Shown here: one piece after another, positions 17,520-27,665 of the stretch
Layout of the letters: every line of letters starts with the position of its first letter
How positions within the stretch are numbered: position 1 is the first letter of the stretch
Source: an uncultured Bacteroidales bacterium
GTDB lineage: Bacteria; Bacteroidota; Bacteroidia; Bacteroidales; UBA932
Direction: 5' to 3'
Assembly (NCBI GenBank): GCA_944325435.1
Contig: CALVAC010000009.1
Coordinates: 1-64,000 of the forward strand
Length of the DNA stretch: 64,000 nt
The notes under the pieces: generated by a model
The model's input: the letters and a program-made list of their open reading frames with translations, nothing else
Told to the model about the DNA's origin: nothing
The model's database searches: none
Made by a program: the position numbers and the translations under genes

Positions 17520-18212
17520 ATGTTACAGATCAAGTGTTTCTATTTCAACCCTTTCCGTGAATGCTGCACTGTCGCTTCCGATGAGTCCGGAGAGGCTGTG
17601 ATAGTGGATCCGGGATGCTACGATGATCAGGAGCTGGATACGGTCACCTCTTATGTCGGCCGGAACGGGTATAAAGTGGTGAAAATCCTGCTTACACACG
17701 GGCATTTCGACCATCTGTTCGGAGTCACTTCGCTTGCAGGCCTCTATGATGTGCCGGTGCTGATGTCTGCTGAGGATATCTCCATAGCGGATAACAGCGG
17801 ATACTTCAGCAAGGTTTTCGGAGTTAAACTGCCTGACACATCATTCACTGCGCCAGCAGAAAAGGGAGGACGGCTTACCGTCATCAAGGATGGAGATATC
17901 ATAGAATGGGGCGCAGGCAGAAAGTGGGAGGTAATAGCCACCCCGGGACACACGCCCGGAGGGGTATGTTTCCTCGACCGTGAGGCGAAGCTCCTTTTCA
18001 GCGGAGACACCCTGTTCGCAGGCTCTATCGGACGTACCGACCAGCCGGGCGGGGACTATGATGTGCTGATGAAAAGCATTTTCGAAAGGCTGATGCCGCT
18101 GGATGGAGACATAGAGGTCATTCCTGGCCACGGTCCCTGTACAAGCATAACGGACGAAAGGACAAAGAACCCGTTCCTGCTGCCATTCAACGAGCCTGCA
18201 GACGAGGAATAG
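17520..18212 (+). CDS. MBL-fold metallo-hydrolase (glyoxalase II/YcbL-like)
   Basis: 230 residues from ATG 17520. Metal ligands of the metallo-beta-lactamase fold are all visible: LTHGHFDHLFG (HxHxDH), TPGHTPGGVCF, FSGDTLFAGSIGRTD and IPGHGP. The length and the SIGRTD block match cytoplasmic YcbL-like hydrolases related to glyoxalase II, which hydrolyse thioesters such as S-lactoylglutathione analogues; the physiological substrate in glutathione-poor Bacteroidota is uncertain. The MFS exporter gene begins 11 bases downstream, so the two are co-transcribed. Confidence 0.88.
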   Translation: MLQIKCFYFNPFRECCTVASDESGEAVIVDPGCYDDQELDTVTSYVGRNGYKVVKILLTHGHFDHLFGVTSLAGLYDVPVLMSAEDISIADNSGYFSKVFGVKLPDTSFTAPAEKGGRLTVIKDGDIIEWGAGRKWEVIATPGHTPGGVCFLDREAKLLFSGDTLFAGSIGRTDQPGGDYDVLMKSIFERLMPLDGDIEVIPGHGPCTSITDERTKNPFLLPFNEPADEE

Positions 18213-18223
18213 GCGGCAGGGCA

Positions 18224-19456
18224 ATGAAACCGGCTATGGATGGCAACAAAGGAATCGCGGCAGTACCCGGCATATCCGGGCAAAATCCATCCCGGAAGAA
18301 CTGGCTTCCGGTAATAGGGCTGATGTTCTCGGCTTTCATTTTCAACACATCGGAATTCATCCCCATAGGTCTCCTGAGCGGAATCGCAGCCGATTTCGGC
18401 ATATCGGAGTCAGCTGCCGGAATGCTGATAACAGTCTACGCGTGGGTCGTGGCAATAGCATCTCTGCCATTGATGCTCGTGTTTGCGAAGACAGAGAACA
18501 AGAGGCTGATGCTCTCAATCGTTGGTCTGTTCGTCATTAGCCACATAGCATCAGGCTTTGCAGCCAACTACAATATGCTGATGATTTCCAGAATGGGCGT
18601 GGCGTGTTCCCACGCGATATTCTGGTCGATAGTGACCCCTCTTGCAGTAAAGGTCGCCCCTGAAGGGAAAGGAGCGACAGCCCTGAGTATGGTTGTCTCT
18701 GGCTCATCGTTCGCGATGATTGTCGGTCTCCCTCTCGGAAGGACAATAGGGCTTCTGGTCGGCTGGAGGACGGCTTTTCTGATCATAGCTGTCATTGCCG
18801 CAGTCATTTTCTGCATTCTGGCGGCCGTGCTGAAGAAAGTCCCGAGCGACAGTTCTTTCTCTCTGCGGAAACTGCCTGCCCTGATCAAATCCCCTGCCCT
18901 GCTCGGAATCTTCCTGCTCACTCTCGTGACTATAACAGGACATTTCACGGCATACAGCTATATCGAGCCGTTCCTGGGACAGGTCTCAGGATTCAGCAAT
19001 ACGGGCATCACCCTTATATTGGCGCTGTTCGGGGTCGTGGGTATCATTGGAAGCATCATCTTCTCAAGGCAGTATGACAGGAATCCCAGACCGTTCCTGC
19101 TGCTGGCTGTCGCCGGACTGTGTCTCTTTCTCCTGCTGCTTCATCCTGCATCATTCAATCCTGTCACAACCGTACTTCTCTGTATCCTCTGGGGATTCGC
19201 CATCAACAGTTTCAACCTCACCTTCCAGACAGAGATCATAAGGAACGCCCCGGACGGGACTTCTGTGGCAATGTCAATATACTCCGGAATCTACAACATC
19301 GGCATCGGGACAGGAGCCCTCATAGGCGGCTCCGTATGTTCAGGCATAGGAATCCCGTACATAGGCTACATCGGCGGAGCCATTGCCCTGGGAGCCACCG
19401 TCTATTTCATCAGGAAACTTCTTCCGGTTCTGTCCGGCAGGCACTCCGGGAAATAA
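18224..19456 (+). CDS. MFS efflux transporter (SotB-like)
   Basis: 410-residue inner-membrane protein with about 12 hydrophobic helices. The NTSEFIPIGLLSGIAADFGIS segment in helix 1 and the MLITVYAWVVAIASLP helix are typical of the drug:H+ antiporter group that includes sugar-efflux protein SotB. It probably exports a sugar or small drug by proton antiport. Its start is 11 bases after the metallo-hydrolase stop, and a long hairpin follows immediately (19457-19488). Confidence 0.85.
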   Translation: MKPAMDGNKGIAAVPGISGQNPSRKNWLPVIGLMFSAFIFNTSEFIPIGLLSGIAADFGISESAAGMLITVYAWVVAIASLPLMLVFAKTENKRLMLSIVGLFVISHIASGFAANYNMLMISRMGVACSHAIFWSIVTPLAVKVAPEGKGATALSMVVSGSSFAMIVGLPLGRTIGLLVGWRTAFLIIAVIAAVIFCILAAVLKKVPSDSSFSLRKLPALIKSPALLGIFLLTLVTITGHFTAYSYIEPFLGQVSGFSNTGITLILALFGVVGIIGSIIFSRQYDRNPRPFLLLAVAGLCLFLLLLHPASFNPVTTVLLCILWGFAINSFNLTFQTEIIRNAPDGTSVAMSIYSGIYNIGIGTGALIGGSVCSGIGIPYIGYIGGAIALGATVYFIRKLLPVLSGRHSGK

Positions 19457-19488
19457 CCGGAGCCGCGACATAGCTGTCACGGCTCCGG
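19457..19488 (+). terminator. Hairpin after the MFS transporter
   Basis: CCGGAGCCG pairs with CGGCTCCGG (9 bp), with an inner GACA/TGTC stem around TAGC. It begins right after the MFS stop codon. No T-run follows on the plus strand. Confidence 0.6.
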
Positions 19489-19510
19489 CCCTGGAAGGGC
19501 TACAGAAAAC

Positions 19511-19545
19511 AAAAAGACAAGGCATCCGTAACGGATAGCCTTGTC
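19511..19545 (-). terminator. Terminator of the rplP-rplQ ribosomal operon
   Basis: On the minus strand GACAAGGCTATCCG pairs with CGGATGCCTTGTC (one bulge) around a TTA loop and is followed by TTTTTGTTTTC. It lies 45 bases beyond the rplQ stop and closes the ribosomal operon. Confidence 0.85.
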
Positions 19546-19589
19546 TCTATGGAAATGCCCTGACTTCTGCAAGAGGACAGGGCAGATCA

Positions 19590-20114
19590 CTACTCTGCCT
19601 TCTGCTCTTCTGCAGACACTGGCTCTTCTGTTGCCGGAGCTGCCTCTTCTGCAGGAGCCTCAGCCTTTGGAGCCTCGGCAGCTGACGATTTCTTGGCGCG
19701 GCTGCGGCGGGTCGTGCTCTTCTTTGCCTCAGGCTTGGACGCAGCAAGAGCCGCCTCATTGAAGTCAACCAGCTCGATAAGAGCCATATCTGCTCCATCA
19801 CCCTGACGGAATCCGGTCTTGAGGACGCGGGTGTATCCGCCCGGACGGTCGGCGATCTTAGGTGCTATCTCGCGGAAAAGCTCTGTGACAGCATATTTGT
19901 TCTTAAGATAGCTGAACACGACACGACGGGAATGGGTCGTATCCTCTTTTGACTTGGTGATAAGAGGTTCAACGTATGATTTCAAAGCCTTCGCCTTGGC
20001 TACAGTCGTCTGTATCCTCTTGTGGAGGATAAGGGAAGTGGCCATATTTGCAAGGAGGGCTTTGCGGTGACCACTCTTGCGTCCAAGGTGGTTGATTGCT
20101 TTATTGTGCCTCAT
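19590..20114 (-). CDS. rplQ: 50S ribosomal protein L17
   Basis: 174 residues. The conserved L17 core fills 1-118 ([61 protein letters not shown]). The remaining 55 or so residues are a low-complexity Lys/Ala/Glu tail of the kind often seen on L17 in Bacteroidota. Last gene of the operon, 2 bases after rpoA, followed by the operon terminator. Confidence 0.97.
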   Translation of the reverse strand: MRHNKAINHLGRKSGHRKALLANMATSLILHKRIQTTVAKAKALKSYVEPLITKSKEDTTHSRRVVFSYLKNKYAVTELFREIAPKIADRPGGYTRVLKTGFRQGDGADMALIELVDFNEAALAASKPEAKKSTTRRSRAKKSSAAEAPKAEAPAEEAAPATEEPVSAEEQKAE

Positions 20115-20116
20115 AC

Positions 20117-21124
20117 TTATATGTTCTTTTTCTTAGGTTCAATATTATACTTAGTAACATCCATTCCGAACGAAAGCTTCATCTTCTCCACAAGCTGGTC
20201 GATCTCGTTGAGGGACTTGCGGCCGAAATTCCTGAATTTCATCAGTTCCGCCCTGGAATATGACACCAGGTCGGCGAACGTGTCGATATCGGCTGCTTTC
20301 AGGCAGTTGTATGCCCTCACAGAAAGTCCCATATCGGAAAGCTTGGTGAGAAGGAGATGTCTCATCCTGAGTGACTCCTCATCAAGTTCCTTCGAATCAG
20401 ACTCGACTGCACTTTCAAGAGAAAGCTTCTTGTCATCAGTGAACAGCTTGAAGTGGTAGATAAGGATGTTGGCAGCCTCCTGGAGTGCGACATTCGGAGT
20501 TATCGAACCATCCGTCTCAATCTCAAGGTTCAGCTTCTCGTAGTCGGTCTTCTGCTCCACACGCCAGTTCTCCATAGACCAGTTGACATTCACTATAGGT
20601 GTATAGATCGCATCCACCGGAATGGTCCCTATCGGAGTATTCTCATCCCTGTTCTCATCTGCAGGGACAAAACCGCGTCCCTTGCTGATGTTCAGTGTGA
20701 TCTCCAGTTTTACAGCTGTCTCGAGAGAACAGATGTGAAGTTCAGGGTTCAACACCTTGAAAGAAGACAATCCCTTAGAGATGTCTTCAGCAGTAAACTC
20801 CTGCTTACCGCTGATAACGATGTTTGCCACCTCGGAGTCCACAGTGTCCACCATCCTCTTGAACCTTACCTGCTTGAGGTTGAGAATGATGTCCTGCATA
20901 CCCTCGATCACGCCAGGGATTGTCGCGAACTCCTGGTCCACCCCTGAAATCCTGACCGAATTGATAGCAAAACCTTCCAGAGAAGACAATAATATCCTGC
21001 GGAGGGCGTTTCCGATGGTCTGGGCATAGCCAGGCTCCAGCGGCCTGAACTCAAAACGGCCGACCGTATCCGTCCCTTCGAGCATTATCACCTTGTCCGG
21101 CTTCTGAAATGCTAAGATTGCCAT
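20117..21124 (-). CDS. rpoA: DNA-directed RNA polymerase subunit alpha
   Basis: 335 residues. The N-terminal assembly domain (about 1-230; [45 protein letters not shown]) is joined by an acidic linker to the C-terminal DNA- and regulator-binding domain (about 255-320; [19 protein letters not shown]-type helix-hairpin-helix and [16 protein letters not shown]). It dimerises to nucleate polymerase assembly. Located between rpsD and rplQ as in most bacteria. Confidence 0.98.
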   Translation of the reverse strand: MAILAFQKPDKVIMLEGTDTVGRFEFRPLEPGYAQTIGNALRRILLSSLEGFAINSVRISGVDQEFATIPGVIEGMQDIILNLKQVRFKRMVDTVDSEVANIVISGKQEFTAEDISKGLSSFKVLNPELHICSLETAVKLEITLNISKGRGFVPADENRDENTPIGTIPVDAIYTPIVNVNWSMENWRVEQKTDYEKLNLEIETDGSITPNVALQEAANILIYHFKLFTDDKKLSLESAVESDSKELDEESLRMRHLLLTKLSDMGLSVRAYNCLKAADIDTFADLVSYSRAELMKFRNFGRKSLNEIDQLVEKMKLSFGMDVTKYNIEPKKKNI

Positions 21125-21150
21125 ATTATTCTTTATTAAGGTGTTAATTA

Positions 21151-21753
21151 TTATTTAGAGTAGAGCTCAACAATCAGCTGCTCGTTGATGTTCTCAGGAA
21201 TCTCCTCCCTTACAGGGACATTGAGATACTTGCCGGTAAGAGATTTGGCATCGAACTCGAGCCATGAGTACTTCGCGGCGGAAGCAACGCTGGCTGCAAT
21301 GGTCTCGAGGCTCTTCGACCTTTCCCTTACTGCAATCACGGCACCCGGTTTCACTATAGCTGACGGTATATTGCAGACTTCACCGTTGAGGGTGATGTGG
21401 CAATGTGTCACAAGCTGACGCGCAGCTGCCCTTGTAGGGGCTATGCCGAGACGGTACACGATATTGTCGAGACGGGACTCCAACAGGAAGATAAGGTTCT
21501 CACCTTTCTGGCCTTTCATGCGGGAAGCCTTCTCGTAGAGATTGCGGAACTGCCTTTCGAGAAGACCGTAGGTATATTTCACCTTCTGTTTCTCTTTCAG
21601 CTGAATTCCGTACTCGGAAGATTTCTTGCGCTTGCGGGCGAGTCCATGCTGTCCCGGAGGGTAGTTCCTCTTTTCGAAGTCCTTGTCCGCCCCGAATATA
21701 GGCTCACCGAATTTACGTGCAATCTTAGTTGTTGGTCCAGTATATCTTGCCAT
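21151..21753 (-). CDS. rpsD: 30S ribosomal protein S4
   Basis: 200 residues with the S4 N-terminal domain ([20 protein letters not shown]) and the S4 RNA-binding fold around [20 protein letters not shown] and [12 protein letters not shown]. It lacks the N-terminal zinc-binding Cys cluster seen in some S4 proteins. Binds 16S rRNA early in 30S assembly; in other bacteria it also represses this operon, and whether it does so here is not visible. Confidence 0.97.
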   Translation of the reverse strand: MARYTGPTTKIARKFGEPIFGADKDFEKRNYPPGQHGLARKRKKSSEYGIQLKEKQKVKYTYGLLERQFRNLYEKASRMKGQKGENLIFLLESRLDNIVYRLGIAPTRAAARQLVTHCHITLNGEVCNIPSAIVKPGAVIAVRERSKSLETIAASVASAAKYSWLEFDAKSLTGKYLNVPVREEIPENINEQLIVELYSK

Positions 21754-21786
21754 AGTAATCTTTCCTTTATTGCGTTATTACAAAAT

Positions 21787-22179
21787 TTAAACTTTACGAC
21801 GGCCTTTTGGTCTGCAGCCATTGTGTGGCATTGGAGTGACATCTATGATCTCTGTAACCTCGATACCTGCACCATGGATTGTCCTGATAGCTGACTCACG
21901 CCCTGCCCCAGGTCCTTTCACATAGACTTTGACCTTCTTCAGGCCAAGGTCGTATGCTGTCTTGGCAGCCTCTGCAGCTGCAACCTGTGCAGCATACGGG
22001 GTGTTCTTCTTGGAACCCCTGAATCCGCACTTGCCTGCAGATGACCAGCTGATAACCTGTCCTACGCTATTGGTAAGGGAGATTATCACATTGTTGAAGG
22101 TTGATGAAATATGAGCTTCCCCGTATGCGTCAACCTTTACAACTCTCTTCTTGTTTGCTGTTCCTGTTTTCTTTGCCAT
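21787..22179 (-). CDS. rpsK: 30S ribosomal protein S11
   Basis: 130 residues: [40 protein letters not shown] and the C-terminal [18 protein letters not shown] are diagnostic of S11, a platform protein of the small subunit. Lies between rpsM (13-base gap) and rpsD (33-base gap). Confidence 0.98.
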   Translation of the reverse strand: MAKKTGTANKKRVVKVDAYGEAHISSTFNNVIISLTNSVGQVISWSSAGKCGFRGSKKNTPYAAQVAAAEAAKTAYDLGLKKVKVYVKGPGAGRESAIRTIHGAGIEVTEIIDVTPMPHNGCRPKGRRKV

Positions 22180-22192
22180 AATTCATCATCCG

Positions 22193-22570
22193 TTATTTGG
22201 TTGCTTTCTTCTTGTTGGCAACTGTTTTCTTCTTGCCCTTCCTTGTGCGGGCGTTGTTCTTGGTGCTCTGTCCACGCACCGGGAGACCGAGACGATGGCG
22301 GATTCCTCTGTAGCAACCGATATCCATCAGACGCTTGATGTTCATCTGCACTGCCGAACGAAGCTCTCCCTCGATCTTGTACTGTTCAGCAATCACGCTA
22401 CGGATTCCGGCGATCTGCTCGTCGTTCCACTCTCCGACCTTAGTGTCGAAGTCGATGCCCAGACCTGAAAGGATCTTCCTGGCTGAGCTGCGTCCTATGC
22501 CGAAGATATAGGTAAGACCTATCTCTCCTCTCTTGTTGTTAGGTAAATCAACACCGGCTATTCTTGCCAT
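22193..22570 (-). CDS. rpsM: 30S ribosomal protein S13
   Basis: 125 residues: [20 protein letters not shown], the helix-two-turn-helix [16 protein letters not shown], and the C-terminal [17 protein letters not shown] followed by [12 protein letters not shown]13 sits in the 30S head and contacts the P-site tRNA and the 50S subunit. Follows rpmJ by 31 bases. Confidence 0.98.
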   Translation of the reverse strand: MARIAGVDLPNNKRGEIGLTYIFGIGRSSARKILSGLGIDFDTKVGEWNDEQIAGIRSVIAEQYKIEGELRSAVQMNIKRLMDIGCYRGIRHRLGLPVRGQSTKNNARTRKGKKKTVANKKKATK

Positions 22571-22601
22571 AATTATATCTGCTTAATTTGTTAACGACTT
22601 A

Positions 22602-22718
22602 TTATCCCTGGCGCATCTTGAACTTAGGGTTCTTCTTGCAAATCACATAAAGACGGCCTTTACGCTTTACGATCTTGCAGTCTTCACTGCGCTTCTTGAT
22701 GGATGCTTTTACTTTCAT
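22602..22718 (-). CDS. rpmJ: 50S ribosomal protein L36
   Basis: 38 residues, complete: [17 protein letters not shown], then [19 protein letters not shown]. The zinc-binding form of L36 has CxxC and CxxxxH; here only single Cys14 and Cys27 remain, so this is probably the zinc-independent form. Lies 12 bases after infA. Confidence 0.96.
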   Translation of the reverse strand: MKVKASIKKRSEDCKIVKRKGRLYVICKKNPKFKMRQG

Positions 22719-22730
22719 TATCGTAAATTT

Positions 22731-22949
22731 TTATTTGTATCTGAAAGAAATTCTTCCTTTTGTCAAATCATAAGGTGACATTTCCACCTTCACCCTGTCT
22801 CCGGGAAGAATCTTGATATAGTTCATCCTCATCTTTCCTGAGATATGGGCTATGATGACATGCCCGTTTTCCAGTTCTACCTTGAACATTGCATTCGGGA
22901 GAGTCTCGACGATCACCCCTTCCTGTTCGATTGCTGATTGTTTTGGCAT
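22731..22949 (-). CDS. infA: Translation initiation factor IF-1
   Basis: 72 residues from ATG 22949 ([15 protein letters not shown]). A single S1-like OB domain with [20 protein letters not shown] and [20 protein letters not shown], matching IF-1 in length and sequence. It binds the 30S A site during initiation. An apparent longer frame up to 23120 lies inside map and is not used. Confidence 0.97.
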   Translation of the reverse strand: MPKQSAIEQEGVIVETLPNAMFKVELENGHVIIAHISGKMRMNYIKILPGDRVKVEMSPYDLTKGRISFRYK

Positions 22950-22959
22950 AAATATCACT

Positions 22960-23754
22960 TTAAAATTCAACATTCTTTTCGATGAAGTCGAAGGTAGACA
23001 GTATCTCAGGGACGCCTTTACGGACAACAACCGTAAGTTCGTAATGAGCCGACTTCCTGTGGTCAGCAGTGTGCACTTCCCAACCATTTTTTGCCAAGTA
23101 CACATCTTTCCTTCCGGCATTCACCATCGGTTCAATACAGATAGTCATCCCATCGGTCAGCCTTGCACCGTGACCCCGGCGCCCGTAGTTGGGCACACCT
23201 GGATTCTCGTGCATCTTCTGCCCGATTCCGTGGCCTTCCAGTTCGCGGACCACGGAGAACCCGAACGACTCGACATACGACTGCACCGCGTATCCGATAT
23301 CGCCGACCCTGTTCCCGTCAACTGCTTCTGCAATCCCTTTATACAGCGAGGCCTTGGTCACGTCCAGGAGCTTACGGGTCTCCGCATCCACCTCCCCTAC
23401 GGGGAAAGTATAGGCGGAGTCTCCGTTATACCCCTTATATAATGTGCCGCAGTCCACTGACACGACATCGCCTTCCTTGAGCACATAGTCCGATGGGAAC
23501 CCGTGCACGACTATGTCGTTTACAGAAATACAGAGAGCTGCAGGAAAACCTTCATACCCGAGGAAGCTCGGAATAGCTCCGTGGTCACGGATAAAGGTCT
23601 CAGCCACCCTATTCAACTCGAGAGTTGTCACACCTGGAGCGACTGTCTTACCGACCTCTGCCAATGTCTTGGACACGAGAATCGCATTCTCGCGCATCAG
23701 CTCTATCTCTTCCTCTGTCTTTGGTCTTACCATCTTCCTGAAGAACTTCATCAA
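22960..23754 (-). CDS. map: Methionine aminopeptidase, type I
   Basis: Up to 264 residues. Metal ligands of the pita-bread fold are visible: Asp in [19 protein letters not shown] (two Asp), His in [12 protein letters not shown], and two Glu in CIEPMVN and HYELTV. Removes the N-terminal Met from nascent proteins. The likely start is the internal Met at 23733 ([13 protein letters not shown]), because family members begin at that point; the ATG at 23754 is the maximal start and lies 2 bases after secY. Co-transcribed in the ribosomal operon, as in other Bacteroidota. Confidence 0.96.
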   Translation of the reverse strand: MMKFFRKMVRPKTEEEIELMRENAILVSKTLAEVGKTVAPGVTTLELNRVAETFIRDHGAIPSFLGYEGFPAALCISVNDIVVHGFPSDYVLKEGDVVSVDCGTLYKGYNGDSAYTFPVGEVDAETRKLLDVTKASLYKGIAEAVDGNRVGDIGYAVQSYVESFGFSVVRELEGHGIGQKMHENPGVPNYGRRGHGARLTDGMTICIEPMVNAGRKDVYLAKNGWEVHTADHRKSAHYELTVVVRKGVPEILSTFDFIEKNVEF

Positions 23755-23756
23755 AA

Positions 23757-25094
23757 CTACATTCCGGAACGTCCTTTCAGACGACCGGTCTTCATCAGTC
23801 CGTCATAATGACGCATCAAAAGATGACTTTCGATCTGCCTGAGAGTATCGAGAACCACGCCGACGAGAATCAGGAGGGAAGTACCTCCGTAGAAGCTCGC
23901 GAACTGGTTGTTGATTCCGAGCAGCATTGCGAATGCCGGCAGAATCGCGATAAGGGCAAGGAAGATAGACCCGGGGAGAGTGACCCTCGACATGATAGAG
24001 TCGAGATACTCCACAGTCTTCTTGCCCGGCTTCACCCCAGGTATGAATCCTCCGTTCTTCTTCATATCCTCCGCCATCATAGTCGGATTGACCGTGACTG
24101 CCGTATAGAAATAAGTGAAGAGCACGACGAGGATTCCGAATATAAGGTTATACCAGAACCCGGTATAATTGCTCAATGTCGCTGCCAGTCCGCGTGTCGC
24201 ATCGAACTGGGAGAATATCAGAGGGAAGAGCATCAGCGCCTGGGCGAAGATGATAGGCATTACGCCTGCCGCATTGACCTTCATCGGAATATACTGGCGC
24301 ACTCCTCCGTACTGCTTGTTGCCCACAATCCTCTTGGCGTACTGCACCGGAACTTTCCGGACACCCTGAACGAGGGCGATTGCAGCCACGAACACAAAGA
24401 ACAGTATGAGGAACTCGACAATCAGGAGAAGAAGACCTCCGGCTGAAGAGCTGAGCTTCTCACCTATCTCGGCTGTAAGCGCATACGGAAGACGGGCAAT
24501 GATACCTACCATAATGATGAGCGATATGCCGTTGCCGATTCCCCTGTCGGTGATGCGCTCTCCGAGCCACATCACGAACATCGTACCGCCGATGAGAATA
24601 ATCGTAGAGACAAGGTTGAACCAGAATGATGGCCATCCGAGCCTGTTGATTGCAAGGAAGGCATCCTCTGGAATCTGGTTGTGCAGGGCAGCCATATACG
24701 CAGGTCCCTGGATACAGAGAATGAGGATGGTCAGATACCTTGTCATCTGGTTCATCTTTCTTCTCCCGCTCTCGCCCTCCATCTGGAGTTTCCTGAAGTA
24801 TGGGACGAACACGCCGAGAAGCTGGATGACAATGGATGCCGAGATATAAGGCATCACACCCAGAGCAAAGATAGAGGCATTGCCGAACGCTCCACCGGAG
24901 AACATGTTGAGAAGACCGACAAGGCCTTCAGAAGCAGTGTCCTGGAGATTGGCGAGCATTGTGGAGTCTATGCCAGGGAGCACTATGAAGCACCCGAGGC
25001 GATAGACGAGAAGCAGGAGGACAGTGTAACCTATCCTCTTGCGCAGCTCCTCTATCTTGAAGATGTTCTTGATTGTCTGGATAAACTTCTTCAT
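23757..25094 (-). CDS. secY: Protein translocase subunit SecY
   Basis: 445-residue inner-membrane protein with ten predicted helices. Diagnostic segments: RIGYTVLLLLVYRLG (helix 1), the plug region after FIVLPGID, GRRKMNQMTRYLTI, GNGISLIIMVGI and NGGFIPGVKPGKKTVEYLD. SecY is the channel of the Sec translocon. Located between rplO and map with 2-base gaps on both sides. Confidence 0.98.
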   Translation of the reverse strand: MKKFIQTIKNIFKIEELRKRIGYTVLLLLVYRLGCFIVLPGIDSTMLANLQDTASEGLVGLLNMFSGGAFGNASIFALGVMPYISASIVIQLLGVFVPYFRKLQMEGESGRRKMNQMTRYLTILILCIQGPAYMAALHNQIPEDAFLAINRLGWPSFWFNLVSTIILIGGTMFVMWLGERITDRGIGNGISLIIMVGIIARLPYALTAEIGEKLSSSAGGLLLLIVEFLILFFVFVAAIALVQGVRKVPVQYAKRIVGNKQYGGVRQYIPMKVNAAGVMPIIFAQALMLFPLIFSQFDATRGLAATLSNYTGFWYNLIFGILVVLFTYFYTAVTVNPTMMAEDMKKNGGFIPGVKPGKKTVEYLDSIMSRVTLPGSIFLALIAILPAFAMLLGINNQFASFYGGTSLLILVGVVLDTLRQIESHLLMRHYDGLMKTGRLKGRSGM

Positions 25095-25096
25095 TT

Positions 25097-25552
25097 TTAT
25101 CTCTGTTCAATTATGACCGTTTTCCCGCCTGCTGCCTCGATCTTCTCCACTGCAGACTTGGAGAATGCGTGCGCAGACACTTCAAGGCCGGCCTTGAGGT
25201 CACCGTTACCGAGAATCTTGACAAGCTCGTTCCTTGAGACATAACCAGCCTCGATGAGAATCTCGATATTGATTGCCGTAAGGTTTGCCTTCTCTGCCAG
25301 CTCCTGGAGAGAGGAGACATTGATTCCTTTGTACTCTACACGGTTACGGTTTGTAAACCCGAACTTAGGAAGTCTCCTCTGGATAGGCATCTGTCCTCCC
25401 TCGAAACCAATCTTGCGGGAATAACCGGAGCGTGCCTGTGCTCCCTTGTGACCACGGGTAGATGTTCCGCCGTGTCCAGAACCTTCGCCACGGCCGATTC
25501 TCTTCTCCCTGCCCTTGGAACCTGCAGCCGGTTTCAAATTATGTAATTTCAT
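25097..25552 (-). CDS. rplO: 50S ribosomal protein L15
   Basis: 151 residues: MKLHNLKPAAGSKGREKRIG, GRGEGSGHGGTSTRGHKGAQARSG-type basic Gly-rich N-terminus, GFEGGQMPIQRRLPKFGF, and a C-terminal L18e/L15 domain ending in EAAGGKTVIIEQR. A late 50S assembly protein. Confidence 0.98.
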   Translation of the reverse strand: MKLHNLKPAAGSKGREKRIGRGEGSGHGGTSTRGHKGAQARSGYSRKIGFEGGQMPIQRRLPKFGFTNRNRVEYKGINVSSLQELAEKANLTAINIEILIEAGYVSRNELVKILGNGDLKAGLEVSAHAFSKSAVEKIEAAGGKTVIIEQR

Positions 25553-25565
25553 CTGTCAGTCCTCC

Positions 25566-25748
25566 TTATTTAGTTTCCTCTACAGTAACAAGATGAAGAA
25601 CCTTTTCCAGCATACCTTTGGTAACCGGATTGAGCTCCACCTCTACAGTCTGGTGCATCCTGTGGATACCGAGAGACTGAAGATTGGCAATCTGCCTCTT
25701 GGTCGCACCGTTCTTGCTCTTTATCTGGGTAATCTTGATCTTTGCCAT
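25566..25748 (-). CDS. rpmD: 50S ribosomal protein L30
   Basis: 60 residues: KIKITQIKSKNGATKRQIAN then LGIHRMHQTVEVELNPVTKG, the bacterial short form of L30. Lies between rpsE (14-base gap) and rplO (13-base gap). Confidence 0.97.
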   Translation of the reverse strand: MAKIKITQIKSKNGATKRQIANLQSLGIHRMHQTVEVELNPVTKGMLEKVLHLVTVEETK

Positions 25749-25762
25749 TTCTGAGTCCTCCT

Positions 25763-26281
25763 TTAACCATTAAACACTCTGCTCATAGGAATACCCCGGA
25801 GACCTGCTACAGTATAGGCATCCCTCATCTCTGCCAGAGCCGCGATAGTGGCCTTGACAAGGTTGTGAGGGTTGGAAGAACCCTTTGACTTCGCAAGCAC
25901 ATTCTGTATTCCCACCGACTCGAAGACAGCACGCATCGCACCTCCTGCCTTCACTCCTGTACCAGGGGCTGCCGGTTTCATGAACACTCTTGCACCGCCG
26001 AACTTGGCTTCCTGCTCGTGAGGAATGGTCTTGTTAAGTACCGGAACCTTGACAAGGTTCTTCTTTGCATCCTCGATTCCCTTGGAAATCGCTGTCGTCA
26101 CCTCATTGGCTTTACCAAGACCATAGCCTACGACTCCGTTCTCGTCGCCAACAACGACAATGGCTGCAAAACTGAAATGCCGTCCACCCTTGGTGACCTT
26201 GGTCACCCTGCGGATAGCCACCAATCTGTCTTTCAGTTCAAGATCAGATGTCTTTACTCTTTTAACATTCGTATTTGCCAT
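25763..26281 (-). CDS. rpsE: 30S ribosomal protein S5
   Basis: 172 residues: double-stranded RNA-binding-like N-terminal domain ([37 protein letters not shown]) and C-terminal S5 domain ([36 protein letters not shown]). Important for decoding accuracy and mRNA unwinding. Confidence 0.98.
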   Translation of the reverse strand: MANTNVKRVKTSDLELKDRLVAIRRVTKVTKGGRHFSFAAIVVVGDENGVVGYGLGKANEVTTAISKGIEDAKKNLVKVPVLNKTIPHEQEAKFGGARVFMKPAAPGTGVKAGGAMRAVFESVGIQNVLAKSKGSSNPHNLVKATIAALAEMRDAYTVAGLRGIPMSRVFNG

Positions 26282-26290
26282 AGTCTCTGA

Positions 26291-26653
26291 TTAGAATATG
26301 AGGCCACCCTCGCGGGCAGCATCTGCCAAACTTTTAACTCTTCCGTGATAAAGGTAACCTCCACGGTCAAACGATATGGTAGTGATACCTTTTGCAAGCG
26401 CACGCTCTGCTATAGCCTTTCCCACTATGGCAGCAGCCTCTATGCCGGTCTTGCCTTTGCATGCCTCTGCAAGTCCCTTGTCATTTGAAGCGGCGGCGAC
26501 AAGCGTCATACCCTTTGTGTCATCAATGACCTGGACATAGATCTGCTTGTTGCTCCTGAAAACGACCATCCTCGGCCTCTCAGCAGTACCATTGACGACT
26601 TTGCGGATACGGTAATGGATTCTTTTCCTTCTTTCTATCTTATTCAATGCCAT
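26291..26653 (-). CDS. rplR: 50S ribosomal protein L18
   Basis: 120 residues: [40 protein letters not shown] and the C-terminal [25 protein letters not shown]. Binds 5S rRNA in the central protuberance. Confidence 0.98.
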   Translation of the reverse strand: MALNKIERRKRIHYRIRKVVNGTAERPRMVVFRSNKQIYVQVIDDTKGMTLVAAASNDKGLAEACKGKTGIEAAAIVGKAIAERALAKGITTISFDRGGYLYHGRVKSLADAAREGGLIF

Positions 26654-26668
26654 AACTTATCCTCCTAA

Positions 26669-27229
26669 TTATTTAGCACCTGCTGACTTGCCGGCCTTGC
26701 GACGGAGCTGCTCGCCGACGAACTTGATACCCTTGCCCTTGTATGGTTCAGGCTTACGCAGTGAGCGGATCTTCGCAGCGACCTGTCCGATGAGCTGCTT
26801 GTCGTGGCTCCTGAGTATCAGGACAGGATTCTGTCCCTTCTTCACTTCTGCGGCTTCAGCCTTGACTTCTGCAGGAAGCATCATCTGTATGTCATGTGAA
26901 AAACCGAGGGAGAACACAAGGATCTGGCCGTGAACCTCGACACGGTAACCCACTCCGACAAGTTCCTGACGGATCTCGTATCCATCGGACACTCCTACCA
27001 CCATATTGTGTACCAGCGCACGGTAGAGTCCGTGCAGGGAACGGTGCCTCGGAAGATCGGTCGGACGGGTGAACTTGATCTCATTTCCCTCAACGGCGAC
27101 AGTGATGGCTGAATCCACTTTCTGGCTCAGCTCGCCCTTCGGGCCTTTAACCTTGACCACATTGCCCGGAAGCAGCTCTACGCTGACTCCGGCTGGCAGG
27201 TGTACAGGCAATTTACCAATTCTTGACAT
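26669..27229 (-). CDS. rplF: 50S ribosomal protein L6
   Basis: 186 residues with two repeated L6 domains: MSRIGKLPVHLPAGVSVELL, VKGPKGELSQ, HRSLHGLYRALVHNMVVGVS, and RKPEPYKGKGIKFVGEQLRR at the C-terminus. Located near the factor-binding region of the 50S subunit. Confidence 0.98.
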   Translation of the reverse strand: MSRIGKLPVHLPAGVSVELLPGNVVKVKGPKGELSQKVDSAITVAVEGNEIKFTRPTDLPRHRSLHGLYRALVHNMVVGVSDGYEIRQELVGVGYRVEVHGQILVFSLGFSHDIQMMLPAEVKAEAAEVKKGQNPVLILRSHDKQLIGQVAAKIRSLRKPEPYKGKGIKFVGEQLRRKAGKSAGAK

Positions 27230-27247
27230 TATTTCTATTCTTTTATT

Positions 27248-27643
27248 TTAATAAACATAACACAATACCTCTCCCCCTACATGAAGCTCCCTTGCTTCCT
27301 TGTCGGAGAGAATGCCCCTAGAGGTGGAAAGGATAGCTATGCCGAGGCCGTTGAGGACGCGAGGCATGTTCTCCACATCCGTATACTTCCTGAGACCCGG
27401 TTTTGACACGCGCACAATCTTCTTGATGGCAGCCGTCCTGGTCTGCGGATGATACTTCAGAGCGATCTTGATAGTGTTGAACGGAGTACCCTCCTCGATC
27501 TTGTAGGTGAGGATGTACCCTTTCTCGAACAGGATCTTTGTGATGGATTCCTTCATCTTGGACGAAGGGATCTCGACAACTTTCTTTCCCGCCATATAGG
27601 CGTTGCGGATCCTTGTGAGATAATCTGCAATTGGATCAGTCAT
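27248..27643 (-). CDS. rpsH: 30S ribosomal protein S8
   Basis: 131 residues: MTDPIADYLTRIRNAYMAGK, VVEIPSSKMKESITKIL, and the C-terminal NGLGIAILSTSRGILSDKEA. S8 binds 16S rRNA helix 21, and in enterobacteria it represses the spc operon by binding its mRNA. The largest gap inside this operon (81 bases) lies just upstream and holds a stable hairpin. Confidence 0.98.
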   Translation of the reverse strand: MTDPIADYLTRIRNAYMAGKKVVEIPSSKMKESITKILFEKGYILTYKIEEGTPFNTIKIALKYHPQTRTAAIKKIVRVSKPGLRKYTDVENMPRVLNGLGIAILSTSRGILSDKEARELHVGGEVLCYVY

Positions 27644-27665
27644 TGTTCTTTCTTTTTAAGGAACC

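Noticed and set aside
22731-23120. Longer version of infA (129 residues)
   Set aside because: The extra N-terminal 57 residues overlap map out of frame; IF-1 proteins are 72 residues and start at MPKQ.
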